NCBI GenBank assembly: GCA_029210585.1
Contig: JARGFP010000034.1
Span: forward strand, 1-39,437
Reading direction: 5' to 3'
DNA length: 39,437 nucleotides
Source: Bacteroidales bacterium
GTDB lineage: Bacteria > Bacteroidota > Bacteroidia > Bacteroidales > GCA-2748055
Below are positions 1-8,157 of this stretch, one piece after another. Under the pieces are notes generated by a model. That model had not been told where the DNA came from. It worked only from the letters and a program-made list of their open reading frames with translations, and did not search any database. Within the stretch, counting starts at the first letter, position 1; every line of letters begins with the position of its first letter. A program made the position numbers and the translations under genes.

Positions 1-385
1 GATCCGGTGCGGGTACCTCGACACCGCTTCCCCAGCGACAGGCACCGTAAAAGAGCAGGCTGCCCGGATCGGGAACTGAGGCTCCGTCGATATTCAGCTG
101 ATAATAGTGAAAGCCTGCATCCTGCGGGGCCGATTCACCAGTCCACATCCCGTTTTCGTCTTTCACCAGGTCATATTTCACCCCGCCAATATCAAGCTGG
201 ACATATTTTGCATCAGGCGCCAGGATCTGTGCACGCACACGGCCCTCGGAATTTACCTGCGGATACTCCCGACCCGGTTGGTTCACCGGAGAGGGTTGAA
301 AGTCTTCGACAACCTGTGCATGTAGCGGTAACCATGCAAAAACAGGTAGTATGGTCAGTAATAAGCTTAAAAGTAGTTTTCTCAT
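1..385 (-). CDS. CE1-type esterase, N-terminal part (runs off the left edge)
   Basis: The reading frame starts at the ATG at 385 and stays open to the window edge, giving about 128 residues. Residues 1-24 form a signal peptide (MRKLLLSLLLTILPVFAW, cleavage after LHAQ). The rest looks like the immunoglobulin-like N-terminal domain that precedes the catalytic domain in family CE1 esterases of Bacteroidota (feruloyl/acetyl-xylan esterase or enterochelin-esterase-like proteins). Typical segments are VRAQILAPDAKYVQLDIGG, a GMWTGESAPQDAGFHYYQL stretch and SVPDPGSLLFYGACRWGSG. The alpha/beta-hydrolase domain with the Ser-His-Asp triad lies outside the window, so activity and substrate cannot be judged. 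The family usually removes acyl groups from plant polysaccharides in the periplasm or outside the cell. Confidence 0.75.
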   Translation of the reverse strand, partial: MRKLLLSLLLTILPVFAWLPLHAQVVEDFQPSPVNQPGREYPQVNSEGRVRAQILAPDAKYVQLDIGGVKYDLVKDENGMWTGESAPQDAGFHYYQLNIDGASVPDPGSLLFYGACRWGSGVEVPAPD

Positions 386-445
386 GTGTAGTTCTTTTAG
401 TTAATAGTTAGTATTTCTGAAAAAATATCAAGTTTTCAGCAGCCC

Positions 446-1093
446 CTAATTCACTTGTTGCATATATGGCATCTTCTTACTTGCATGCCGCATTAGTGCA
501 TCAACAAGTCGGGATGGACTGCTTCCAATTCCTCCGGAGTATTTGTGACTATAATTCCAGATGAGCTTTTTATTACTGCAGTCTCTTAGGTCTAAAGATA
601 CTGTTACCTCATTTGTAGCTCCATAGAAACCAACAAGCAATCCGAGCGCCACCGCAGCTCCCTCAGACATAGGCTTGATAAGCGAGAAATTTGAACCCAT
701 TACACCATCAACATTCAGAATCTCGCACAACTCTCCTGGAGTGTATGGAGTTTCGGGGTACCCTTCCTTTTTCAGTATTGCGTTGGTAGTTTCAACATCT
801 TGAATTTCAGGCATAATATTTCCCTGCATTTTCCTTTTTAACATCCAGGAGTACATCTCCTCCTGGAAGTTCTTCGACTCAGTTTTTTGCTGTTCAATAA
901 TTGCTTCTGCATCCAATTTTTTGTGAGCTGCAATAGACACAGACGGAGGCAAAATAGCCATGGCTTTATGTTCCCGTGCCAATGAGTATGCATCCGGGGT
1001 GTAGAAGATTTTTGCACATGAACTGAGAATGATAGTTGAAAGTAAAATGACAATAAATTTCGTAGTAGTTTTCAATTTGTTGGTAGTCTTCAT
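446..1093 (-). CDS. Putative lipoprotein, 215 aa
   Basis: A lipoprotein signal peptide is clear: a Lys/Thr-rich n-region, a hydrophobic stretch (FIVILLSTII) and the lipobox LSSC with Cys26. The mature part has a short beta-strand (KAMAILPPSVSI), a helical region rich in Glu/Lys, a VETTNAILKKEG motif and a glycine-rich hydrophobic patch (GAAVALGLLVGFYG). This layout is reminiscent of the GNA1162/DUF799-type and related periplasmic lipoproteins that begin with 'aILPp' and contain 'Tn.iL...g', but I cannot confirm membership. Base composition is more AT-rich than the operon to the right. Function unknown; envelope-anchored. Confidence 0.7.
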   Translation of the reverse strand: MKTTNKLKTTTKFIVILLSTIILSSCAKIFYTPDAYSLAREHKAMAILPPSVSIAAHKKLDAEAIIEQQKTESKNFQEEMYSWMLKRKMQGNIMPEIQDVETTNAILKKEGYPETPYTPGELCEILNVDGVMGSNFSLIKPMSEGAAVALGLLVGFYGATNEVTVSLDLRDCSNKKLIWNYSHKYSGGIGSSPSRLVDALMRHASKKMPYMQQVN

Positions 1094-1262
1094 TTTAAAA
1101 AGGTATTAGTTAGTATCCGATGGTTCAGGCGATATTCATAACTGCATTCCCTGCATACAATTGATCCAGGATTGTTTCAATGGTTATGGTCCGGACCGAA
1201 TTCCCCTTAACAGCTTCTACAATAAAAATATGTATTTTTGGGATAGAAAGTGCGGAATGTCC

Positions 1263-1964
1263 TTACTTTTTTAATGCTATTCCTATTAAGAATAACCATA
1301 TAATCGCCATGATCCCTCCAATCATGGCAAAGATCATAGCCTGATCATACAGGGAATGAATAAACGTCGATATTACTTCAAAGACCAGCAAAAATGTAAA
1401 TGCTATGATACCTATAAACCCTATAACCGGTTTAAATATTTTTCCCTGAATAATCAAAATGGAGAAAAGAATACTACCCATCTGTCCTAAGAGAAAACCT
1501 GGAAAAGTTCCCGGAGTATGGCTTGCTCCTTTTGCAAATAATGTTTCTGTTGCAGTGACTATCAATAATCTATCACTTTCATTGGCAATTGCGTATCTCT
1601 TACTAAGTTCCAATATAGGGAAGGATGTATTGTCAGAGAGGAATACGGCATAGCCGATTAAAGCAATGATCAGAGTAAATAAAGCAAATACTCCATTTGT
1701 TTTCCGATGAACACCATACAGCGAGAAGTTGACCGGGATCAAAATAGTAAAAGCGATTATATTCATGAATCCCATGTATCGCATACCCATAAACCAGTTG
1801 CGATTATAGAGTTCCAGTAGCTTTTCACCTGTCAACTGAACACGAGCACCGTCTGGCAATGCAGTAAGAAATACTTCGGTAATCATTGCTATTGCAGCAG
1901 AAAAAGCGCATACGGCACCGATCAGATAAAACATTCTCCAATGCTTTTCATTATTTTCTCCCAT
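1263..1964 (-). CDS. DUF4386-like six-helix membrane protein, 233 aa
   Basis: The protein has about six hydrophobic segments (around residues 11-33, 60-82, 90-108, 150-172, 178-200 and 208-230) separated by short polar loops. A loop with LSKRYAIANESDRLLIVTATE lies between helices 3 and 4. Helix number, size and the order of motifs resemble DUF4386 family membrane proteins, whose function is unknown. It starts with ATG at 1964, runs divergently from the transglutaminase-like operon, and is AT-rich like its left neighbour. No catalytic or transport motif is visible. Confidence 0.65.
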   Translation of the reverse strand: MGENNEKHWRMFYLIGAVCAFSAAIAMITEVFLTALPDGARVQLTGEKLLELYNRNWFMGMRYMGFMNIIAFTILIPVNFSLYGVHRKTNGVFALFTLIIALIGYAVFLSDNTSFPILELSKRYAIANESDRLLIVTATETLFAKGASHTPGTFPGFLLGQMGSILFSILIIQGKIFKPVIGFIGIIAFTFLLVFEVISTFIHSLYDQAMIFAMIGGIMAIIWLFLIGIALKK

Positions 1965-1991
1965 TTTTTTAACTCCTTCTTATATAGCCCT

Positions 1992-1999
1992 TATGTTTG
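1992..1999 (+). promoter_or_regulatory. Candidate -7 element (TATGTTTG) of the 2089-8028 operon
   Basis: TATGTTTG matches the Bacteroidota -7 consensus TAnnTTTG and lies about 90 bases before the first ATG of the operon. A T-rich stretch sits where the -33 TTTG should be, but that element is not a clear match. Confidence 0.35.
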
Positions 2000-2088
2000 T
2001 AATGAGCAGTGCTCTGGTTTCTACCCACTAATTAAATGAACATTATAAAATCCGAAATGTTATTGCTTAATAAAAACAACTCGCATTC

Positions 2089-3672
2089 ATGCAATTGCAA
2101 TCCTTTAAACTCTTTGCAGTGATCTTGATTCTGCTGGCAATTATGCTGGCATCGGCGAAGATCATTTTCTGGGATTATGCGTTTGAACGTTTCCTTCCCA
2201 AGACCAGGTACGAGGTTTCATATCTTTATTCTTTCGAAGGATTCGATGAACCTGTTTTTCTCTCCACGTTTCTTCCCGTCTCGGATCGGCGACAGACAAT
2301 CACTGAACAGATCAACAGCAGCCCCGGGATGAATTTCAGCATCAATCCCGGCATGAGCGGAAACGTCGGGAGGTGGGAAACCACGAGGGCCAATGGAAAA
2401 ACCTCCGTTTCGTATGCATTTGAATTCATCGGAGAGGCCCGTAAATACCTGATTGACTCCGCGTTACAGATTCCCTCCTTCTATCCCAGTCTCTTAGAAG
2501 ATTACCTCGAGGCAACAGAGAACATACAGGCCAATCATCCACAGATCAGGGAGATATACAGTGGAATTGCAGCTGATAAAGAAAATACATTAGGAGTGCT
2601 CACGGCAATCCACGAATATACCGGACAGTTAAAACCGATGCCATTCAAAGGTGTGACCGATGCGCTGACAGCTGTACGGCTTGGGGAAGCCTCCTGCAAT
2701 GGCATGAGCAGGTTATTCGTGGCCCTGGCGCGAACGGGAAACATTCCTTCAAGGCTGGTGGGCGGAATCATTCTCAATGATGGCTCGAAGCGTACCTCGC
2801 ATCAGTGGGTGGAGGCCTATATATCAGGAGAATGGGTACCGTTTGATCCATTAAATGATCATTTTGCCTATATCCCGCACAATTTCCTGAAACTTTATAC
2901 AGGAGATGAATTTGTCTATACCCATACACCAAATATTAATTTTGACTATACCTTCAAGATCAACTCAAGCCTGTCGGCCAACCCTGTGCTGTATGGTGAG
3001 CTTGCCAGTCATCCGCTGAATGCTTATGAACTCTGGGAAGCTTTCGACAGCATCGGGGTCCCCATTGGATTATTGAAGATCATCCTGCTGCTTCCTCTGG
3101 GCGCTTTCGTTGTGGCCATCTTCCGGAACGTGATAGGCTTCAATACCTTCGGGGTCTTTCTCCCGGCCCTGATTGCAGTGGCCAGCAGGGAGACCGGGCT
3201 TGGATGGGGGATCGTGGCATTTCTCCTGGTGATCGGAATCGTAAGTATCGCACATTTTCCCCTGCAGAAATGGGGAATCCTTTATACACCTAAGCTCGTG
3301 ATCATGCTTGTACTGGTAGTGATCCTCTTCCTGCTGATCTCCTATTTTGCAATCGGTACCGGGTTGATCTCACTGGCATACGTGACACTTTTTCCGATCG
3401 TTGTGCTGACCATCAGTGCAGAACGGTTTGCACGGAAAATTGATGAAGACGGATTCAGGGAGGCGTTGCTTGTAACGCTTCAGACGCTGGTGGTGGTCGT
3501 GATCGCTTTCTACGTGATGAACTCCAGGTCGATGGAAACTTTCTTCCTTGCATTTCCCGAATTTTTCCTTGCCATCATCGGCTTGAACATCCTGCTTGGC
3601 AGATGGGTGGGGATACGGATGCTGGAGTATTACAGGTTCAGGGCGCTCATAAATAATAACCACAGCGCATGA
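2089..3672 (+). CDS. Transglutaminase-like domain fused to seven transmembrane helices (UUP1/7TM_transglut type)
   Basis: One N-terminal membrane anchor (residues 6-24) is followed by a periplasmic region to about residue 320 and then seven hydrophobic helices (about 325-515). The helical part carries the family signature NVIGFNTFGVFLPALI and the acidic SAERFARKIDEDG loop. Within the periplasmic part, residues 197-255 form a transglutaminase/papain-like core: Cys203 in ASCNG, His238 in SHQWVEAY and Asp253 in PFDPLND. The relatives I know of are annotated as inactive transglutaminases, yet all three triad positions look present here. In this superfamily the partner is an ATP-grasp glutamate-ligase-like protein, and exactly such a gene overlaps this one by ATGA at 3669-3672. 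A likely but unproven role is handling or exporting a peptide product at the inner membrane. Confidence 0.85.
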   Translation: MQLQSFKLFAVILILLAIMLASAKIIFWDYAFERFLPKTRYEVSYLYSFEGFDEPVFLSTFLPVSDRRQTITEQINSSPGMNFSINPGMSGNVGRWETTRANGKTSVSYAFEFIGEARKYLIDSALQIPSFYPSLLEDYLEATENIQANHPQIREIYSGIAADKENTLGVLTAIHEYTGQLKPMPFKGVTDALTAVRLGEASCNGMSRLFVALARTGNIPSRLVGGIILNDGSKRTSHQWVEAYISGEWVPFDPLNDHFAYIPHNFLKLYTGDEFVYTHTPNINFDYTFKINSSLSANPVLYGELASHPLNAYELWEAFDSIGVPIGLLKIILLLPLGAFVVAIFRNVIGFNTFGVFLPALIAVASRETGLGWGIVAFLLVIGIVSIAHFPLQKWGILYTPKLVIMLVLVVILFLLISYFAIGTGLISLAYVTLFPIVVLTISAERFARKIDEDGFREALLVTLQTLVVVVIAFYVMNSRSMETFFLAFPEFFLAIIGLNILLGRWVGIRMLEYYRFRALINNNHSA

Positions 3673-4547
3673 TGAAGCAATGGATGAGTAAAATATTGCA
3701 TGCTGACAAACAAGTTGTGGGAATCAACCGTCGCAACCTGGAACTGATCTATCCGAATAACCCCTCTGATAAATTTTACCTGGTTGATGATAAAGCTGAA
3801 ACCAAGATATTGCTGGAACAGGCAGGCATCCCCATCCCGGAAACCTACACGATTATCGGGCATTCCTGGGAGATCGATGAAAAGTTCAATACGGTAAAGG
3901 AAAAGGAGAACATGGTGATCAAACCCGCCAACGGTGCAGCCGGTCACGGGATCCTGATCATGAGGAAAGCAGAAGAGGACAGGTGGATGGTTTCCGGAAG
4001 CAGGGAATATAATCCCGCCCAGATAAAGATGCATATCGCTGCGATTATCTATGGTGCATATGCGCATGACAGGCCCGACCGTTGTATTATTGAAGAACGT
4101 ATCAATGCACATCCCGTCATTGCCAGTATCTTCGATGATGGCATTCCTGATATCAGGATCATCATCTACCATGACAAGCCGCTAATGGCAATGCTCAGGG
4201 TACCCACAAGTTTTTCCGGCGGCAAGGCAAATCTTCACCAGGGAGCGATAGGTATCGGGATTGACATGGATACCGGGACCACAACCGAGGGCTACTACAT
4301 GAACAGAACTGTGGAATACCATCCCGACAATGGGATTCGTTTGAGAGGGATAAAGATTCCTGACTGGAACAAGGTGAAGGAGATAAGCCTGGCATCAGCC
4401 CGGCTGGTGCCATTAAAATACCTGGGGGTGGATATCATTATTGATGAGAACAAGGGCCCCCTCATTATCGAAATGAATGCCAGGCCGGGCCTACAGATCC
4501 AGAATGCAAACCTTAAAGGACTGGCAAACACAATTTATGTGAAGTAG
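3669..4547 (+). CDS. RimK-like ATP-grasp ligase (alpha-L-glutamate ligase-related)
   Basis: The start codon overlaps the upstream stop in an ATGATG arrangement, so translation is probably coupled. ATP-grasp landmarks are the nucleotide-binding VIKPANGAAGHGILIM (about residues 80-95), the adenine-side RCIIEERINAH, the DIRIIIYHDKPLMAMLRVP strand pair, and the metal-binding IIEMNARPGLQIQNANLKG near the C-terminus. Length (292 aa) and motifs match the family annotated as alpha-L-glutamate ligase-like proteins. ATP-grasp ligases join a carboxylate to an amine through an acyl-phosphate, so this enzyme probably adds amino acids to a small molecule, peptide or protein in the cytoplasm. Substrate unknown. 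Its constant partner is the 7TM transglutaminase-like protein just upstream. Confidence 0.87.
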   Translation: MMKQWMSKILHADKQVVGINRRNLELIYPNNPSDKFYLVDDKAETKILLEQAGIPIPETYTIIGHSWEIDEKFNTVKEKENMVIKPANGAAGHGILIMRKAEEDRWMVSGSREYNPAQIKMHIAAIIYGAYAHDRPDRCIIEERINAHPVIASIFDDGIPDIRIIIYHDKPLMAMLRVPTSFSGGKANLHQGAIGIGIDMDTGTTTEGYYMNRTVEYHPDNGIRLRGIKIPDWNKVKEISLASARLVPLKYLGVDIIIDENKGPLIIEMNARPGLQIQNANLKGLANTIYVK

Positions 4548-4551
4548 AAAA

Positions 4552-6834
4552 ATGGAGAAGTTGCGAACAGTATACAAGACATTCATTCCCTTCCTGTTGA
4601 TCTTCATCGGGATGCTGCTGTTGATCTTCATTATGGATGCGTATGCAGAACGTCTTACGATAAAACCCGAGGTAATAGTGCTGGATGGGAATAGTCAGGA
4701 CCTGGATGCGGATCCGGTGTCCTGGCAGACTTCAAACATGGAGGACAGGATTTCAAAAAGCGGCATGTCGGAGGATACTGTCTTCATCACCGGAAAAGAA
4801 GCCTTCAGGTCGCGGGATTATGCCATTGCGGCCCGTCAGTTTACCAGGCTAAAAAGCCGCTACCCGGGATCACCTGTACCAATGAATTACCTTGGAATGG
4901 TCGCTGTCAGGACAGGAAAGCTTCCGGAAGCAATCGGACATTTCAGTGATGCACTGGACGCAGATGGGTCATGCCAGGATGCCCGCGTGAACCTCGCATC
5001 GGTTTACAGCAAAGTAAAGCGACTGGACGAGGCTGAAGAATTATACCTGCAGGCGATAGAGAATGAACCGAATGATCCTGACATTTATTACAATCTTGGA
5101 CTGCTGTACATGGAAACGCAAAACATGGGAGACGCAATTGATGTATTCAAAAAAAGTGTAGATCTGGCATCGGGCAAGAAAAAAGCACGCGCATACACCC
5201 AGGTGGGTATTGCAAAACTGGCGCTTGCCGATTCCATTTCAGCACGTGAGGATCTCAACCAGGCCATTCTCCTGGAACCTGCCGATGAGCTTGCAAGGAT
5301 CAATTATGCACGTACATTTAGTGACCCTCAGCGCCAGCTGGAAGAACTGGATAAGATCTATAGACTCAACAACCGATCATTTCATGCAAACAGATACCTC
5401 GGGCAGTTGTACGAGGAAGAGGGTGAGTTGAACCGGGCAGAGTATCATTACAGGAAAGCACTGGAACAGGATCCCGGTAATGAATATATCGTTGAACACC
5501 TGGCAGATATACTGATTAACCAGGGCAGGATGAGGGAAGCAAATCTCGTTATATCCGGTTTTATTGCCGGTGACACCCTACCCCAGGCATACTTCCTAAG
5601 GGCAAAGGTGGCCTCCGGGGAAGGAGACATTGAATCTGCAATCCAGTTATATTCGCTTGCGATTAGCAAATCCAATCATAATTACCCTGAAGCAAATGTC
5701 AACCTGGCCATCCTGAGAAAGGAGCGTGGTAATTACAAAGATGCCATCAGGAATTACAGAAGCGCAATTGAGACCAGACCAAACTATTCGCTTGCATACT
5801 ATAACCTTGCATTGATATATACAGAGACTGACTCCACCGACCTTGCGATTGAAGCATATAAAAGCTCTATCAGGTATGATTCTACCTCTTTTAAGAGCTG
5901 GTATAACCTTGGACAGATCTATGAGGACCGAAACCAGGCAGGGAAAGAGATTGAAGCATATAAGCAGGCATTACGTATCAACCCCGGGTATACGAAAGTA
6001 CTGCTGGAATTGGGAAATGCGTACCTGAACCAGGAACAATACCAGGCTGCAATCGAAGCATACCAGCGGTTGCTGAACATTTATCCGAAGTACACCAAAG
6101 CACTGTTTAACCTCGGACTTGCCTACAGCAGGATGGGAAACAACGAGCAGGCCATTGATGCCTACGAGCAACTGGCAGAGCTAAAACCCGACCATATCTC
6201 AGGTAAGATCAACCTCGCCATTGTGTATGCAAGAATCAATCAGGTGAACAAGGCGATCTCTGTTCTTGAAGATGCCATGAGCATAGAAATCGCCAATCCT
6301 GATGTCAGGTATAACCTCGCGCTGCAATATGAAAAGCAAGAGAGGTATGAAGATGCAGAATACCAGTTTCTTAAAGTAATTGAGCTGGATGAAAGGAGTA
6401 CAGAGGCCTATGACCATCTGCTGGAGATCTATGAGGAGAGAGGTGAAGCGGTTCATTACGATATCATCTCATTCAAAAAAAGCAAGGCCCTGGATGAAGA
6501 TGTAGATTTCTATGATATCGGCAAGAACCTCCATGAGCAGGAACAATATAAGGTGGCCATCGAAGCATATCAGCACGCATGGGAAATGGGCGATGACAAT
6601 CCCTGGATCCTTTACTGGACGGGGAAAGCATATATGGACATGGAACGGATCCGGCAGGGAATCCCCTATTTTGAGCAGGTACTGGATGCGGACCCGGAAC
6701 ATAAATTTGCATGGTACCGGCTTGGCCAGACCTATGATATGCTCGGAGACGAAGCGCAAGCAGAACAGCATTATAATGAACTTAGAAAACTTGATGACGA
6801 ATTTACAATTGTTAGAAAATCACCAATAGAATAA
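4552..6834 (+). CDS. Membrane-anchored TPR-repeat protein, 760 aa
   Basis: Starts four bases after the ATP-grasp stop. One hydrophobic segment (residues 10-30, FIPFLLIFIGMLLLIFIMDA) anchors it, probably with the rest in the periplasm. From about residue 80 to the C-terminus it is a nearly continuous array of tetratricopeptide repeats, at least a dozen, with typical elements such as PNDPDIYYNLGLLYMETQN, YSLAYYNLALIYTETDS and PKYTKALFNLGLAYSRMGN. A Ser-Gly-rich linker at 205-212 and a less regular block at 255-380 interrupt the array. TPR superhelices bind other proteins; given its neighbours it could be a scaffold linking the inner-membrane transglutaminase-like protein to the barrel encoded next. 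No enzymatic motif is visible. Confidence 0.85.
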   Translation: MEKLRTVYKTFIPFLLIFIGMLLLIFIMDAYAERLTIKPEVIVLDGNSQDLDADPVSWQTSNMEDRISKSGMSEDTVFITGKEAFRSRDYAIAARQFTRLKSRYPGSPVPMNYLGMVAVRTGKLPEAIGHFSDALDADGSCQDARVNLASVYSKVKRLDEAEELYLQAIENEPNDPDIYYNLGLLYMETQNMGDAIDVFKKSVDLASGKKKARAYTQVGIAKLALADSISAREDLNQAILLEPADELARINYARTFSDPQRQLEELDKIYRLNNRSFHANRYLGQLYEEEGELNRAEYHYRKALEQDPGNEYIVEHLADILINQGRMREANLVISGFIAGDTLPQAYFLRAKVASGEGDIESAIQLYSLAISKSNHNYPEANVNLAILRKERGNYKDAIRNYRSAIETRPNYSLAYYNLALIYTETDSTDLAIEAYKSSIRYDSTSFKSWYNLGQIYEDRNQAGKEIEAYKQALRINPGYTKVLLELGNAYLNQEQYQAAIEAYQRLLNIYPKYTKALFNLGLAYSRMGNNEQAIDAYEQLAELKPDHISGKINLAIVYARINQVNKAISVLEDAMSIEIANPDVRYNLALQYEKQERYEDAEYQFLKVIELDERSTEAYDHLLEIYEERGEAVHYDIISFKKSKALDEDVDFYDIGKNLHEQEQYKVAIEAYQHAWEMGDDNPWILYWTGKAYMDMERIRQGIPYFEQVLDADPEHKFAWYRLGQTYDMLGDEAQAEQHYNELRKLDDEFTIVRKSPIE

Positions 6835-8028
6835 ATGAGTAACCACAGACACAAATTATCAATGCATATGAAAAATCTGTTCAGGACCGTCTTTATCCTG
6901 ATTATCCTGACTATAACGCAGAACCTGCAGGCGCAGTCTGAACTTGACCTTGAGATTAGCCTCTTCGGTGGAGCCGAATACAACATTTACAAGAGTCCCG
7001 ATGTCCTCCTTAACAGGACCAACATGGAACCTTTTCCGGATGACAGCATCAGATTCAATGATGCATTTGCAGACGGGGAGTATGATATCGAATTCAACAG
7101 GACCGGGGAACGATCAGAATTTGAAATCGGGAGCAATATGTGGTACAGGAAGTACATGCGTTATGAAAAACTGGACCAGGGGAAGTTCACGGCCTTCACA
7201 GCATACAGGTACTTTCTCTCTGAAGCTTTTAGTATAGGTGGCGAATATGAATTGACTTGGTCAGACCAGATCGGTACATCAGTAACAGGTGACCTGCTGA
7301 TGCGTTCATTTAAATACTACAGTCACACCGGACAGTTTTACCTTGACCTGCAGCCGTCGGAAAAACTGCAAATGCGTTTATTTGGAGATTACGAGTTCAA
7401 AGACTACTACGATGAAATGACCCGGGACCCCCTTGACCATGCCAACCTGGAAGTCAACTATGAAATGGATTTCGAGATTAACAATGAAAACGGTATTCAA
7501 ATTGAGGCAGCTGTTACCGACCGCGATTATATCGAATATCACTCCCTGAATGCCGCCGGCGATTACGATATCGCCCACCCCCTCAGGCAGTTCAGGTACT
7601 ACGAGGGAAAATTCGATTATAACTGGACCCCGGCCTTCGGATTCAGGATCAATCCGAATATCAACTTTACACGAAGGATCGACCTTTTTGAAGGTTACTA
7701 TTCCTATACGGGTGCGGGGGGCAGTCTCAAGCTGAGGTACTTCAACGATAAGATCTACATCTCCCTCTATGGTGCATACGAAAGGGTAGCCTACGATATC
7801 CGTCCCGCATTTACGTCAATGACAGATGATCCGATGCTTGTGTATGGTTATTATGATCTGAATTTAACTTTCCGCTACAACCTAACAGAGCACCTGGAGC
7901 TCAACCTGGAGCTTGAATTAGATAACCGGTTGTCAAATACAGACCTGGAATATTTCAAGACAAGGCGACCATACCATAATCACCTGGCTAAGATTGGTGT
8001 TACCTTTCTTCTCCCCGTGATCGATTGA
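6835..8028 (+). CDS. Predicted outer-membrane beta-barrel protein, last gene of the operon
   Basis: The ATG follows the upstream TAA without any spacer; a second in-frame start at Met11/Met13 gives a cleaner signal peptide (KNLFRTVFILIILTITQNLQAQ, cleaved after about residue 34). The mature part (about 360 aa) is a series of amphipathic beta-strands with alternating aromatic and polar residues (for example FTAFTAYRYFLSEAFSIGGEYELTW, given here only in outline) and many Asp/Glu/Tyr turns, ending in the strand LAKIGVTFLLPV. This is typical of an OM barrel of about 16 strands, but I do not recognise a named family. Its place in the operon suggests the outer-membrane exit or surface component of the same system. 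Confidence 0.7.
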   Translation: MSNHRHKLSMHMKNLFRTVFILIILTITQNLQAQSELDLEISLFGGAEYNIYKSPDVLLNRTNMEPFPDDSIRFNDAFADGEYDIEFNRTGERSEFEIGSNMWYRKYMRYEKLDQGKFTAFTAYRYFLSEAFSIGGEYELTWSDQIGTSVTGDLLMRSFKYYSHTGQFYLDLQPSEKLQMRLFGDYEFKDYYDEMTRDPLDHANLEVNYEMDFEINNENGIQIEAAVTDRDYIEYHSLNAAGDYDIAHPLRQFRYYEGKFDYNWTPAFGFRINPNINFTRRIDLFEGYYSYTGAGGSLKLRYFNDKIYISLYGAYERVAYDIRPAFTSMTDDPMLVYGYYDLNLTFRYNLTEHLELNLELELDNRLSNTDLEYFKTRRPYHNHLAKIGVTFLLPVID

Positions 8029-8084
8029 TTTACATCCCATGTCCTTCCGCGCAAACAGGGGCAAATGCAAAACCCGGGAATGAA

Positions 8085-8124
8085 ACAGGCGGGCAGATAG
8101 TAATGATACGATCTGCACGCCTGT
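8085..8124. terminator. Long hairpin between convergent genes
   Basis: ACAGGCGGGCAGAT (8085-8098) pairs with ATCTGCACGCCTGT (8111-8124) with one mismatch and a 12-base loop. It sits between the operon ending at 8028 and the oppositely oriented gene ending at 8158, where a shared bidirectional terminator is expected. No strong U-tract follows on the plus strand. Confidence 0.55.
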
Positions 8125-8157
8125 GTATCCTGAAGTAGTTTTGGTTACCGGCAAATA

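Noticed and set aside
1224-1239. AAAAATA-TG-TATTTTT palindrome as a terminator or operator
   Set aside because: Low-complexity AT sequence in an AT-rich spacer; such palindromes arise by chance.
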